Source: BOG-1155 sp050012495 (lineage in GTDB: Bacteria; Desulfobacterota; Syntrophorhabdia; Syntrophorhabdales; WCHB1-27). From it: a stretch of DNA of 64,000 nucleotides. The stretch lies in NCBI GenBank assembly GCA_050012495.1, contig JBEKHB010000008.1, positions 1-64,000 of the forward strand, in the 5' to 3' direction. The translations under genes were made by a program, and so were the position numbers. How positions within the stretch are numbered: the first letter of the stretch is position 1; every line of letters starts with the position of its first letter. Shown piece by piece: positions 50,862 to 59,504 of the stretch. The notes beneath the pieces were generated by a model. The model was given only the letters and a program-made list of their open reading frames with translations, did no database searches and was not told the origin of the DNA.

Positions 50862-53588
50862 CTATCCCTTTGCCCTCAGTCCCGCCAGCACCTTCTCCGG
50901 GTAGGCGGGCAGTTTTGTTATGCGCACGCCGCAGGCATTGTAAATAGCATTGATGATCGCCGCGTGGGGGCTCGTGTTGGGAAGCTCTCCGCAGCCGCCT
51001 GCGCCAAAGGGGCCGTGAGGCCTCGGGGTCTGCTGGTAATGGAGCTCCAGATCATCGGGAATATCTTTGATAAAGGGGAAGCCTGCCCCCGTCATGGTGG
51101 AGTGCTTCTTGATATCTTCGAAATCCTCGCTTAAAGCATACCCGATGCCCTGGGCAAGACCGCCGTAGAGCTGGCCGTCTACCGCAAGCCGGCTGCAGAT
51201 GACGCCGACGTCGGCACATAAGGTCATCTTCAGCACCTTTGTCTTGCCTGTCTCCGTGTCTACCTCCACCTCTGCGAGGAATACACCGTACTGATAGACA
51301 GAGAACGGATTACCCTGGCTCGTCTCTAAGTCAGGGGGCGTGGATGGCGTCGTATACTGGCCCACGTATTTCGTAGGGAGGTTCTCCGCCGTCATCTCGG
51401 CGTAGGTGCGGTATATCCCGTCGGGTTTGCGCATTGCATTGACGAGCAGCTCGCAGGCAGCTTTGATAGCCTGCCCCGTGACGACCTGCTGTCTGCTTGC
51501 CCCGGAAGGTCCACTCATGGGAGCCCGGCTCATATCGTTCATGACGAGCCTGATCCTCTCCGGCGGAATTGCCAGAGGCCGCAGGGCCTCGTGGGCGGTT
51601 ATCATGGTGCCCACATCGCCACCCTGGCCCGGGTCTTCCCAGCAGTCGTAGATAGTCACCCCTTCCGCTGTCAGCTCGGCCCATGCTTCCGAGGCATCAG
51701 GCCCGTCCGTGCCGCAGCCGTACAGACCTACCGATACGCCGACTCCGCGTCTTTTGGCAGGCGTCGATTCCTTCTTTGCCCGTTCCAGGGCCGCCTTGTA
51801 AAGAGGGCGCATCATGTCGATGAGGCCGGGCAGGGCGATCACATCAGGTGCACAGCCCGAAGGGGTCGTATCCCCTTCCCGGTAGACGTTTTTGTACCTG
51901 AGTTCCAAGGGGTCCATCCCGATCTTTTCCGCCAGCTCGTCTATGAGCACTTCGGAAGCGAACTCGCTCTGCGGCGCGCCGAAGGCCCTCCAGGCGCAGC
52001 CCCAGGAATGGTTCGTGCAGACCGTCCGTCCTTCTCCGCGAATATTCTGGATATGGTAACCGGCGCCTATGTTCTGGGCGCCGCGCAGGGTAACGGCATC
52101 CCCGAACTCGGCGTAAGCACCATGGTCAACGCTCCAGTCGCTCTCCATCGCCAGGAGCCTGCCGTCCTTATCGGCAGCCATCTTGAGCGTGATAAAGAAG
52201 GGGGAGCGTTTTCCTGTATAGGTCTGCTGCTGATACCAGTCGTATTTCAGGACCACGGGCCTTCCCATGGCCATGCAGGCTACCCCGAGGAGTGCTTCCG
52301 AGGTAGGGCTCAGCTTGTACCCGAACATGCCCCCCACGCCCGGCGGATTCAGGACGATCAGCTTGTCGGGCGCGATACCGATACCCGGCTGGATCATGGC
52401 ATAGTGGAGATGGAGGGCGGTCGACTTTGAGTAGATGAAGAGCACGCCGTTATCATCCATATAGGCGAGACCCACGTCGGGCTCTATGACCATATGGGGC
52501 TGCCGCTGTGTGTAGAAATCATCTTCCACCACGTAAGGCGCCGTTGCCATGATCGGCTTCGTGTCCGCGCCTTTCACGTTCTTGATCGTGAAGTAGACGT
52601 TGGGGGTGCCGGGGTGGATCTCCATGGCGTCGGGGGCCATGGCCGCAGGGGCGCTCATATAGGCAGGCAGTTCTTCGAGGTCCACTTTCACTTTGTCTGC
52701 GGCAGCTCTGGCATGGGCCTCCGTATCGGCGCAGACGATGGCAATGGCGTCGCCGTATTGAAAGATCTTCTCCTCGCACAGGATAGGCCGGTCCATGCCG
52801 TCGCCCTTGTTCGTCGGCATGTTGACCAGTCCGAAGATGCGGTTGGTGCCTTTCACATCTTTGTGGGTGAGGACCCTGGCTACCCCGGGCATCTTCTCCG
52901 CCTCACTGGTGTCAATGGAGAGGATTCTGGCATGGGACACCCTGGCCTGGGTGAGGGCGAGGTACAGGGCATCCTTGGGCAGCTTGAGCCCCAGATCCGC
53001 TCCGTAATCGAGGGTGCCCGTTACCCGCGCCACGGCAGTCGGCCTGGGATGCTTCGTGCCCCAGATCTTTCCGTCTGCGGGCATCTTGAAGGCCAAGTTC
53101 TCCGCCTTCAGCTCGCCCAGGATCACCCTGGCCGCATCCATGACCGCATCGACACAGGGCTTATACCCGGTGCACCGGCAGGCGTTGCGGTGTTTCTGGA
53201 ACCAGTCTCGTACTTCTTCGCGGGTCGGGTTTTGATTTTCGTCCAGCAGACCCTTGGCGGAGACGATGAAACCGGGCGTGCAGAATCCGCACTGGGCGCC
53301 GTTATGGACGATCCAGGCAACCTGCAGGGCATGCAGGTTCTGTGGCGTGCCGACGCCTTCGATGGTCGTCACGGCAGCACCATCGGGGACATCCTTCATC
53401 TTCGTAATACAGGACCGGATCACCTTCCCGTTCATGATCACGGAACAGGCGCCGCACTCGCCCTTGCCGCAGCCCACCTTCGTGCCCGTGAGAAAGAGAT
53501 TCTCCCTGAGCACGTCGGCCAGATTGGCATCGGGATCAGCCATAACCGTTTTTTCCAAGCCGTTGACGTTAAGAATCTTTCTGATCAT
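50862..53588 (-). CDS. mop: Mop-type molybdenum aldehyde oxidoreductase
   Basis: This 908-residue single-chain enzyme matches Desulfovibrio gigas Mop (907 residues) along its whole length. It has two N-terminal [2Fe-2S] domains (VGCGKGECGACSV, CGFCTPGF with ACRCTGY) and a molybdopterin domain with PPGVGGMFGYK and the catalytic glutamate in GAGGCGELPN. It oxidises aldehydes to acids, passing electrons through the clusters, and has no FAD domain. It contains no signal peptide. It starts the leftward cluster, whose later genes encode a flavin/iron-sulfur partner and a redox protein. The sequence around the ATG is GGGGGGCAC. Confidence 0.93.
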   Translation of the reverse strand: MIRKILNVNGLEKTVMADPDANLADVLRENLFLTGTKVGCGKGECGACSVIMNGKVIRSCITKMKDVPDGAAVTTIEGVGTPQNLHALQVAWIVHNGAQCGFCTPGFIVSAKGLLDENQNPTREEVRDWFQKHRNACRCTGYKPCVDAVMDAARVILGELKAENLAFKMPADGKIWGTKHPRPTAVARVTGTLDYGADLGLKLPKDALYLALTQARVSHARILSIDTSEAEKMPGVARVLTHKDVKGTNRIFGLVNMPTNKGDGMDRPILCEEKIFQYGDAIAIVCADTEAHARAAADKVKVDLEELPAYMSAPAAMAPDAMEIHPGTPNVYFTIKNVKGADTKPIMATAPYVVEDDFYTQRQPHMVIEPDVGLAYMDDNGVLFIYSKSTALHLHYAMIQPGIGIAPDKLIVLNPPGVGGMFGYKLSPTSEALLGVACMAMGRPVVLKYDWYQQQTYTGKRSPFFITLKMAADKDGRLLAMESDWSVDHGAYAEFGDAVTLRGAQNIGAGYHIQNIRGEGRTVCTNHSWGCAWRAFGAPQSEFASEVLIDELAEKIGMDPLELRYKNVYREGDTTPSGCAPDVIALPGLIDMMRPLYKAALERAKKESTPAKRRGVGVSVGLYGCGTDGPDASEAWAELTAEGVTIYDCWEDPGQGGDVGTMITAHEALRPLAIPPERIRLVMNDMSRAPMSGPSGASRQQVVTGQAIKAACELLVNAMRKPDGIYRTYAEMTAENLPTKYVGQYTTPSTPPDLETSQGNPFSVYQYGVFLAEVEVDTETGKTKVLKMTLCADVGVICSRLAVDGQLYGGLAQGIGYALSEDFEDIKKHSTMTGAGFPFIKDIPDDLELHYQQTPRPHGPFGAGGCGELPNTSPHAAIINAIYNACGVRITKLPAYPEKVLAGLRAKG

Positions 53589-53767
53589 GTGCCCCCCTTT
53601 TTTATTAGTTTTTTATATGTCAGTAAAGATATAATAAACCAAAGAGGTCCATATTGGTAGTTTTTTGTTCGTTTTGGTAGGTGTTAGGAGTGCAACTCTT
53701 TACGAGGCTTCTCTGTCTAACTGCAAGGTGATATATATAGCCACTGCAACGGGGGGCGTATGGAAGC
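53589..53767. other. Promoter region of mop with paired TTGGTAG repeats
   Basis: The AT-rich stretch upstream of mop has TTGGTAG at 53654-53660 and 53674-53680, exactly 20 bp apart (about two helical turns). They could be regulator half-sites. No clear -35/-10 pair was identified. Confidence 0.4.
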
Positions 53768-54046
53768 TTGAGTCACTTGCAGCGACAAGCGGCACCTTTC
53801 TGGCCCCCGCAGCTTTTGACGAAGCTTGGCTTGCCTAGTTATTTTGCGGATTCCGCGACGCCCGGCGATATCACGGTGACCTTTAACGGAAAGAATTTTA
53901 CCTCTGCCGAGCCCTTGGTGACTAATGGAATTTCCTGGGTTAGCCGCAGCGGTGGGTATATTGAAGCTCCGGCGACGGTTCCCATCCCCCCGGCCCTCAT
54001 GCTCTTTGCCCCGGGCTTTTTGAGGGTGGGTCAGGGACGTAGTTGA
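53768..54046 (+). pseudogene. Relic of a PEP-CTERM exosortase-sorted protein
   Basis: The frame encodes 92 residues. DITVTFNGKNFTSAE resembles the beta-rich body of exported PEP-CTERM proteins, and VPIPPALMLFAPGFLRVG is a VPxP-type sorting signal with its short hydrophobic helix and following basic residue. No signal peptide is present and the body is much too short, so this is probably the end of a lost gene. An exosortase gene is not in the window. Confidence 0.45.
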
Positions 54047-54160
54047 CCAACGTGACTTGTTCTCCCCTGCGGTAACGAATGCCACTTCAAATTTCCATCA
54101 TTTTCACCGGTCCTCGTGTCGAGCACTTCAGGAAGTACGCAAGACCCTGATGAACCACTT

Positions 54161-55192
54161 TTATTTTCGCGCAAGAACCCTTGATAGTGCTATTATGCGC
54201 TTTTGACTCTCTATGCTCAGGTATATGAACGTATCCGGGCCTTGATCGGCTATAGTCTTCTTGAACCTCCGCGCCCTGGAAGTGATCTTTTTCCCCCTCC
54301 GAAGCGACCGCCGTGCGAGGCGACGAAACCACGCGTCTTGGGAGTCCGTCATCTGCTCTATGATCGGCTCGGCTTGAGGAACGTCGCCTATCCTTCCCAA
54401 GGCCCGGCCAGCGTCCTCAAGGTGAACTTCAGAGAGCTTCCCGGTATATTTCGTTACATGCTTAAGGGCAGCGGTAAGATTTTCTATAAGTCTGTAGCTT
54501 TTCCGGTGTAAGGCTACCTCAAGGGCTTGTCTATAAGTTTCCTTATCCACGATATGAGTACAATCTACCCACATCAAGGCCAGTTCCGCAGCTACCGTGA
54601 ACGGGTGGCCGTATTCTTCTATACCCCCGATGAGACAATGGTTGTGAGGTAACTCTTCACCGATCAGCATGCCGCTCTTTCTCGGTTCCCATTCTTTCCT
54701 GTAGACCAGCCAGAGAGCCGGATATTTCCTCTTCACCTTCTTTCTGAACGCGTGCATTACCGCCGTGTTCAATTCCGCCCTTTCCTTTTGCGCTTTTCCG
54801 ATCATCGCAAGATCGCAGAAGGTGAAATCCTGCCAAAGGGTAGGGTGTTGACCCCCCGGAATCCTACCCACCATCTTTCGATAGTTGCTCGCTGACTTAT
54901 TCGAGAACTCCGTGATTTTGCCCCTCTTGATACAAGACGATTTTCCCGGCACTATCTTTTTGTTTTGCGTTCTTATTTCTACGTATCCGGGAAAGAGATT
55001 TAAGTGACGGCCAAATATGGCACTTTTACAAGCAGTGCCGTCCGGAGGGGCAGCAGAAGGCTTATGAAGGCTGTAGTTTGATTTTCGTACCTGTTCACCG
55101 GCATCGGCCCGGCCCCCGTGCTCATCCTTCCGCGCGGGAGGCCGGAGCCTTGGCGAATATTGACAGCCTGACTTTTTACACTGTTCGCTCAC
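54161..55192 (-). CDS. Rolling-circle replication (HUH endonuclease)-like protein, possibly decayed
   Basis: The region from about residue 85 to 255 looks like phage or plasmid rolling-circle Rep proteins: GKITEFSNKSASNYRK, then FRKKVKRKYPALWLVYRKEW, the HUH-like pair His183/His185 in LPHNHCLIGG, and HVTKYTGK with Tyr249 as the candidate nicking residue. The first 60 residues look unrelated and may not be translated. The GTG start has no clear ribosome-binding site. No capsid, integrase or origin was seen nearby, so this is likely an isolated remnant of a mobile element. Identification is by eye only. Confidence 0.45.
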   Translation of the reverse strand: MSEQCKKSGCQYSPRLRPPARKDEHGGRADAGEQVRKSNYSLHKPSAAPPDGTACKSAIFGRHLNLFPGYVEIRTQNKKIVPGKSSCIKRGKITEFSNKSASNYRKMVGRIPGGQHPTLWQDFTFCDLAMIGKAQKERAELNTAVMHAFRKKVKRKYPALWLVYRKEWEPRKSGMLIGEELPHNHCLIGGIEEYGHPFTVAAELALMWVDCTHIVDKETYRQALEVALHRKSYRLIENLTAALKHVTKYTGKLSEVHLEDAGRALGRIGDVPQAEPIIEQMTDSQDAWFRRLARRSLRRGKKITSRARRFKKTIADQGPDTFIYLSIESQKRIIALSRVLARK

Positions 55193-56001
55193 CCGCCCCC
55201 CTGTCCTTGGGACGGGCCGCGAGAGTTATTGTGTCTCGCGTGCCCGCCCGCGGGCAGGGGGAGGCTATCACTTCTATTTCACTTCTAAAGTGTCCGGAAA
55301 CCGAGGAAAGAGAAGGGGGGAGTAGGGTTCTAATCCCTCTCCCTCCGCCATATTTCCCCTTATTTTCTCACAATTATGGCATCAAAAAACACGCAGGTAA
55401 GACGCAGGTTGAAAAAAAAGGGCCGCCCCCCTTTCAGGAGACGGTCCTCCGTGCTCGCATAGACCCGGCCTCAATCCTGAAGGACCTCGGGACGGGCCGA
55501 GGATCGGGCAGCCGAACGCACGACCTCCGTCGGACGGTGTACCCCTCCAGACCCTTCGAACTCCGCTCTACGGGGCGCCTACGCGTCCGGCCTGCCGGAA
55601 GATCGCCGTCGAGCCGAGGTAAAGGCCCTCAGCGCGCCCCTGACAGCCGGCGAGCTCCCGCCACCTCTATGCCCTGGAGAATCCCGCACAGCCTTCAGCC
55701 CATGACTAAAAGGGGATAACCTGTAACCCTTCCGGTATCCTCGAAGTCGCGGCACAGAGGCGCCTACGCGACGGGAATCCCTGCGAAATGGGTTCATCCG
55801 TTGTACAGAAAGTTTCTTCCTGCAATGGAGCTAATGAAATTGTTCTTGCACATGCTACCTCATAGATGGTAATCAATAAAGGGCAGACCTTCTTTGGGGG
55901 TGCCTTAAGTCAAGGATAAGGATTTGATCCTCAATGGTACCGATGCGGGCTCCGGCTAGGCCCGCGGTCGATGAAGGACGATGAGACACGGAGTCGGATA
56001 G
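55193..56001. other. Gene-free accessory stretch
   Basis: Between the Rep-like gene and the papain-like gene I find no supportable coding sequence. An open frame across 55078-55719 has a low-complexity Arg/Pro/Ser composition and no family features. The 12-mer GGCGCCTACGCG occurs at 55574 and 55759. No tRNA or promoter could be recognised. Confidence 0.5.
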
Positions 56002-57459
56002 ATGTACACATGGCTACCATTAAGCTCCACCGCTGACCTCGCTCAAATCGAGACTTATATTTCAAATGAATATGGGCCGGCACGCGTCGCAAGAAAGCTC
56101 GCTGATGGGATATCGAACGCGGTGAAGGCCGTCCTTATAGAGGAGAACTATATAGATAAAGATTATCGAAGCACTTACTACAACTTCTACTCGAAGAAGG
56201 GACAGCGCTACCGTGCGGACTGTGTGCGTTTGCATTTTTTCGATGGAACCGTGACGTTCGACGGGAAGGCACTCAGGTTGGCGAGCTCCGTAGACCAGTA
56301 CCTCACTCATCATTATTTTGGGTACATGGTTCTGCGTCCGACCGGCATCGTGACAATCGGCCGTACGGTTCTTTCGCCGGATGTGAGAAGTGGTGCGAGA
56401 GGGCGCATCATTACCGCGAAACATAAAGTTCACATTCTTGGATATAAGCTGGAGGTTGATGGGTTTCCATCAATGGATCAGCACCATGACATAGCAGTAT
56501 GTGCCCACGTGGCGTGTTGGTCGGTTCTTCGACACTACAGTGAGCGGTACAATATTTATCGTGAGTTTCTTACGCACGACATTACGATGATGGCGCAGGA
56601 ATTCGATCCTGGCGGTCTGGTTCCGTCCAAGGGACTGCAGGTCTCGCATGCGGAACGCGTTTTTCAGGAGGCGGGCACATTTCCCGTTCTTATCGCCCGT
56701 CGGAAAGATGTGAAGCCCGATGCTTCCTTCTACCGGCAGCTGATTGCTTATGTCGAATCAGGTTTTCCGCTCTTTGCGGCGATGCAGTCTAAACAGCATG
56801 CGGTCGCAATCATCGGATATGAGTGGCGGACGGCCCCCAAGAAAGCGGTTCGCGGAATGAAGTATGCCTGGGACGAAGTCCAATCCCTTGCCGTTGTCGA
56901 CGACAACAGCCTCCCTTATCTGTCGATTCCGATCGACGGTGGTACACCTTATTCCGCTGAGGATGTTGACTCCTTTATCGTGGCTCTACCGGAAAAAGTG
57001 TTTTATCCGGCGGATGCAGTCGACAGACTGGCACCAACGCTTTTTAAACTGCGTCGTCTTGTTGATCTGCCGGCGAAGGAAAATACCATCATTCGCTACT
57101 TCATAACAACGGGCTCCGGATTCCGGCAGTTTGTGCGGAGCAGAGAATCCTAATTTGACCCAAAGCTCTTGGAAACGATCATGACCCTCCCGTTTGCTCA
57201 GTCCGTATGGATCGTGGAGTTCGCCACGAAAAGTCAATGGGCAGTTGGCCAGGTCGCTGCTCGGGCAGTAATTGACGCCACGGCTAGCCTGATGGAAGTT
57301 ATGCCGCTTTGGCTCTTGCACGGCTGTAAGAAGGCTCTTGTTCTCAACCGGCAAAGCCTTGATTTTAGAACCGGGATTCGAGACCTGCAACTTTCCGATA
57401 TCGGGCACAAAGGGTTCACGAGAATGGAACAGAACTTGCGCCCCACGCGAACAAAGTAA
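56002..57459 (+). pseudogene. Papain-like (C39-type) cysteine peptidase-like protein interrupted by an in-frame TAA
   Basis: The first 383 residues contain DIAVCAHVACWSVLRHY (Cys167 or Cys172), SKQHAVAIIGYEW (His266) and AVVDDNSLPY (Asp300/301), an order that fits a papain-like peptidase triad. After the TAA at 57151-57153 the same frame continues for 101 sense codons to 57459, with FDPKLLETIMTLPFAQSVW and WAVGQVAARAVIDATAS, which look like authentic coding sequence. The gene is therefore either a one-codon pseudogene or makes a truncated product. Its function is unknown. It precedes a 59-residue ORF and a convergent XRE regulator. Confidence 0.55.
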
Positions 57460-57480
57460 TTTTCTTTCATGGAGTAACTG

Positions 57481-57660
57481 ATGGACAAGAAAGAAACTGA
57501 TGTTTTCGAAATCATCGAAGGGCTAGGATCAGTCGACCCCGAGGCGCTCGAGGATTTTGAGCGCACGATGACTGACGAGGTCATTCCCGAAATCGTCAGG
57601 ACAGTAGAGAAGCGACGTATGTGCGCAGCCGAGAGTCGACAACTGCAGCTCAAGGGCTGA
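57481..57660 (+). CDS. Small acidic protein of unknown function (59 aa)
   Basis: A 59-residue frame begins at ATG 57481 with GGAG seven bases upstream. It is rich in Glu and Asp (ETDVFEIIEGLGSVDPEALE) and probably forms two helices. It lies 21 bp after the frame of the interrupted papain-like gene and ends 5 bp from the convergent XRE gene. I do not recognise the family. Its place suggests a small partner of the papain-like protein. Confidence 0.5.
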   Translation: MDKKETDVFEIIEGLGSVDPEALEDFERTMTDEVIPEIVRTVEKRRMCAAESRQLQLKG

Positions 57661-57665
57661 ACGGG

Positions 57666-58025
57666 TTAATCTTTCGCTTTGCGCATACGTTCATAGGCGG
57701 CTCGAACAATCGCCTCTACAGCCTCGGCGGATTCCTTATCCAGGTTAGGGTCAGCACGCAATAGTGACGAAATTTGCGCCATTGGTTCGGCATGCGCCGC
57801 TTTATACGGGGCATGGACGAAATCAGAGGGATTCAAACCAGCCCATGCGGAAAGAGCGGCTAGACTCGCCGCATCGGGCCTGCGTCCTTTCGCCATCCGT
57901 GCCAATGTGGAAGCGCTAACCCCGGTTTCAGCTGCCACTTGCTTCCAGTTCTTCGATCGGGCGGCGACTGAGGGGGCCGTGGATAACAGGAAGAAGCTCG
58001 ACAGCTCCCCATCGCCTATCGTCAT
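57666..58025 (-). CDS. XRE-type helix-turn-helix regulator
   Basis: This 119-residue protein has a Cro/CI-type helix-turn-helix at about residues 25-70 (WKQVAAETGVSASTLARMAKGRRPDAASLAAL) followed by a helical tail. It probably represses its own promoter or that of the neighbouring genes. A perfect TGTCA-CTT-TGACA palindrome at 58083 and a GACAACC/GGTTGTC inverted repeat at 58034-58073 lie upstream as possible operators. No strong ribosome-binding site precedes the ATG, so the exact start is uncertain. Confidence 0.75.
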   Translation of the reverse strand: MTIGDGELSSFFLLSTAPSVAARSKNWKQVAAETGVSASTLARMAKGRRPDAASLAALSAWAGLNPSDFVHAPYKAAHAEPMAQISSLLRADPNLDKESAEAVEAIVRAAYERMRKAKD

Positions 58026-58558
58026 TTTTTTGAGACAACCGGGGGAAAGTGCGTTTTGTCATCCCTGGTTGTCGCCCCTCCTTGTCACTTTGACAGGAGC
58101 GCGAGAAACACGGATAATCTTATAGACCGGGCAGTCACTGTGATAGGCCGGAAAAGATGACGGAAGCCCGGCCGGTTTGAGCCGGTTTCGAGAGGTTCCA
58201 GAGGCCGCGCCGCTCTTTGACAATTGAGCCTCGACCCGCGCCCAACGGATGCGGGTGCCCCGGCTGCATCCGACGGCGGTGCTGCCCGGCCGGGCGCATT
58301 CGCTTCCGGCCGTGACACCCCTTTTCCGGCCGTGGTCGTTCATTCAAAATTCATAATTTATAATTCTCTTCCCCCCCCCTAAAACCGTGCAGTTTCGTGC
58401 ACAATCGTGCACCCCCCTTCTGAAATCTCTTGCAGGATAAGGGAATCAGCAAAGGGCTACCGAGACGGTTGGTGAAAAATGCATGCCGAAGAGGGTAAAT
58501 TATTATTGACAAGGAGGAGCAGCTTGCAAGAGAATGTAAGGTCTCGAGGAAAAGGAGA
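58026..58558. other. Intergenic region with candidate operators and phased CGTGCA repeats
   Basis: This 533-bp gap holds GACAACC (58034-58040) facing GGTTGTC (58067-58073), TGTCA-CTT-TGACA (58083-58095), and CGTGCA at 58386, 58396 and 58406 with an exact 10-bp period. It also has a run of nine C at about 58371-58379. No gene or RNA could be supported. Confidence 0.5.
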
Positions 58559-59278
58559 GTGGAAAACAAAGGCAAGGCGATAATAATCGGGGCGTCGAGC
58601 GGCATCGGTGAAGCTCTTGCTCGCCTCCTCTCAAGCAAAGGCTTCAGGGTAGGCATATGCGCGAGGAGAAGCCATTTGCTTATTTCCCTTCAGTCCGATC
58701 TTTCCGGCAGTGTAGTCAAAGAGATGGATGTCGGCAAGCCGGATGAGGCTATCGAGCTGTTCCGGGGATTGCTCGAAGAGATGGGGGGCGCTGATGTAGT
58801 CGTGATAAGTGCAGGAACCGGCTTTATTAACCCGGAGCTCGAATGGCAGAAGGAAAAAACGACCATAGACGTGAATGTCATCGGATTCTGTGCCATGGCA
58901 AATGCAGCAGTGAAGTACTTTATGAAAAGCGGCCGAGGGCATTTGGTGGCCATATCTTCCGTTGCAGCCCTCTTTGGCTCTCATCAAGCGCCGGCATATA
59001 GTGCATCCAAGGCCTTTGTTTTGAACTATCTTGAAGGACTGCAGGGGCGGATGAAGAGGGCGCGTCTGCCGATTACCGTAACGGATATCCGGGCAGGTTT
59101 TGTTGATACTGCTATGGCTCAGGGTCCTGGTATTTTCTGGATGGCTTCGCCGGAAAAGGCGGCTTGGCAGATATATCAGGCGATCATGAAGAAAAAGACC
59201 TGTGCCTATGTCACACGAAGATGGCGGCTGATCGCATGGCTCTTAAAAATTGTTCCCCACTCGCTGCTGGCCCGGTGA
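58559..59278 (+). CDS. Short-chain dehydrogenase/reductase
   Basis: This 239-residue SDR has the cofactor motif GASSGIGEALARLL, ISAGTG in place of NNAG, and the catalytic Ser, Tyr and Lys in VAISSVAALFG and YSASK. It is of the DltE/YqjQ-like classical type with a hydrophobic C-terminal tail (LIAWLLKIVPHSL). The GTG start has AAGGAG unusually close upstream, so translation may begin elsewhere; no ATG is available upstream in frame. The substrate is unknown. It precedes the selenoprotein gene by 226 bp, a gap with a promoter-like pair of its own. Confidence 0.85.
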   Translation: MENKGKAIIIGASSGIGEALARLLSSKGFRVGICARRSHLLISLQSDLSGSVVKEMDVGKPDEAIELFRGLLEEMGGADVVVISAGTGFINPELEWQKEKTTIDVNVIGFCAMANAAVKYFMKSGRGHLVAISSVAALFGSHQAPAYSASKAFVLNYLEGLQGRMKRARLPITVTDIRAGFVDTAMAQGPGIFWMASPEKAAWQIYQAIMKKKTCAYVTRRWRLIAWLLKIVPHSLLAR

Positions 59279-59350
59279 GCCCTCCGTTGGCTTCCCGTCT
59301 CACCCTCACGTATGGTTTGGCCTTTAAAATCTCAACGCTGACAGGTTGTC

Positions 59351-59380
59351 TTGACAAACTGATGCCGGTTTCCTTATCCT
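59351..59380 (+). promoter_or_regulatory. Possible sigma-70 promoter for the selenoprotein gene
   Basis: TTGACA at 59351-59356 and TATCCT at 59375-59380 are 18 bp apart. They lie about 125 bp before the ATG at 59505. The -10 box matches the consensus at four of six positions. Confidence 0.4.
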
Positions 59381-59504
59381 TTGGTGAGATTCCGGAAATG
59401 TTCGGCTCTCAACATATCCGGAATAAGGACTCGCTCCATAGTAGAGTGTGATGCAGCAACAACTGCCGCCCTGCCCGTGAAAGGGAAGGGATAAAAGGAG
59501 ACGT

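Noticed and set aside
55078..55719. A 213-codon open frame in the accessory stretch
   Set aside because: Low-complexity, basic translation without a ribosome-binding site or family match; partly overlaps the Rep-like gene on the other strand.
56002..57459. Programmed read-through or special decoding of the TAA in the papain-like gene
   Set aside because: TAA is not a known recoding codon for selenocysteine or pyrrolysine, and no stimulatory structure was seen; a simple mutation is more likely.
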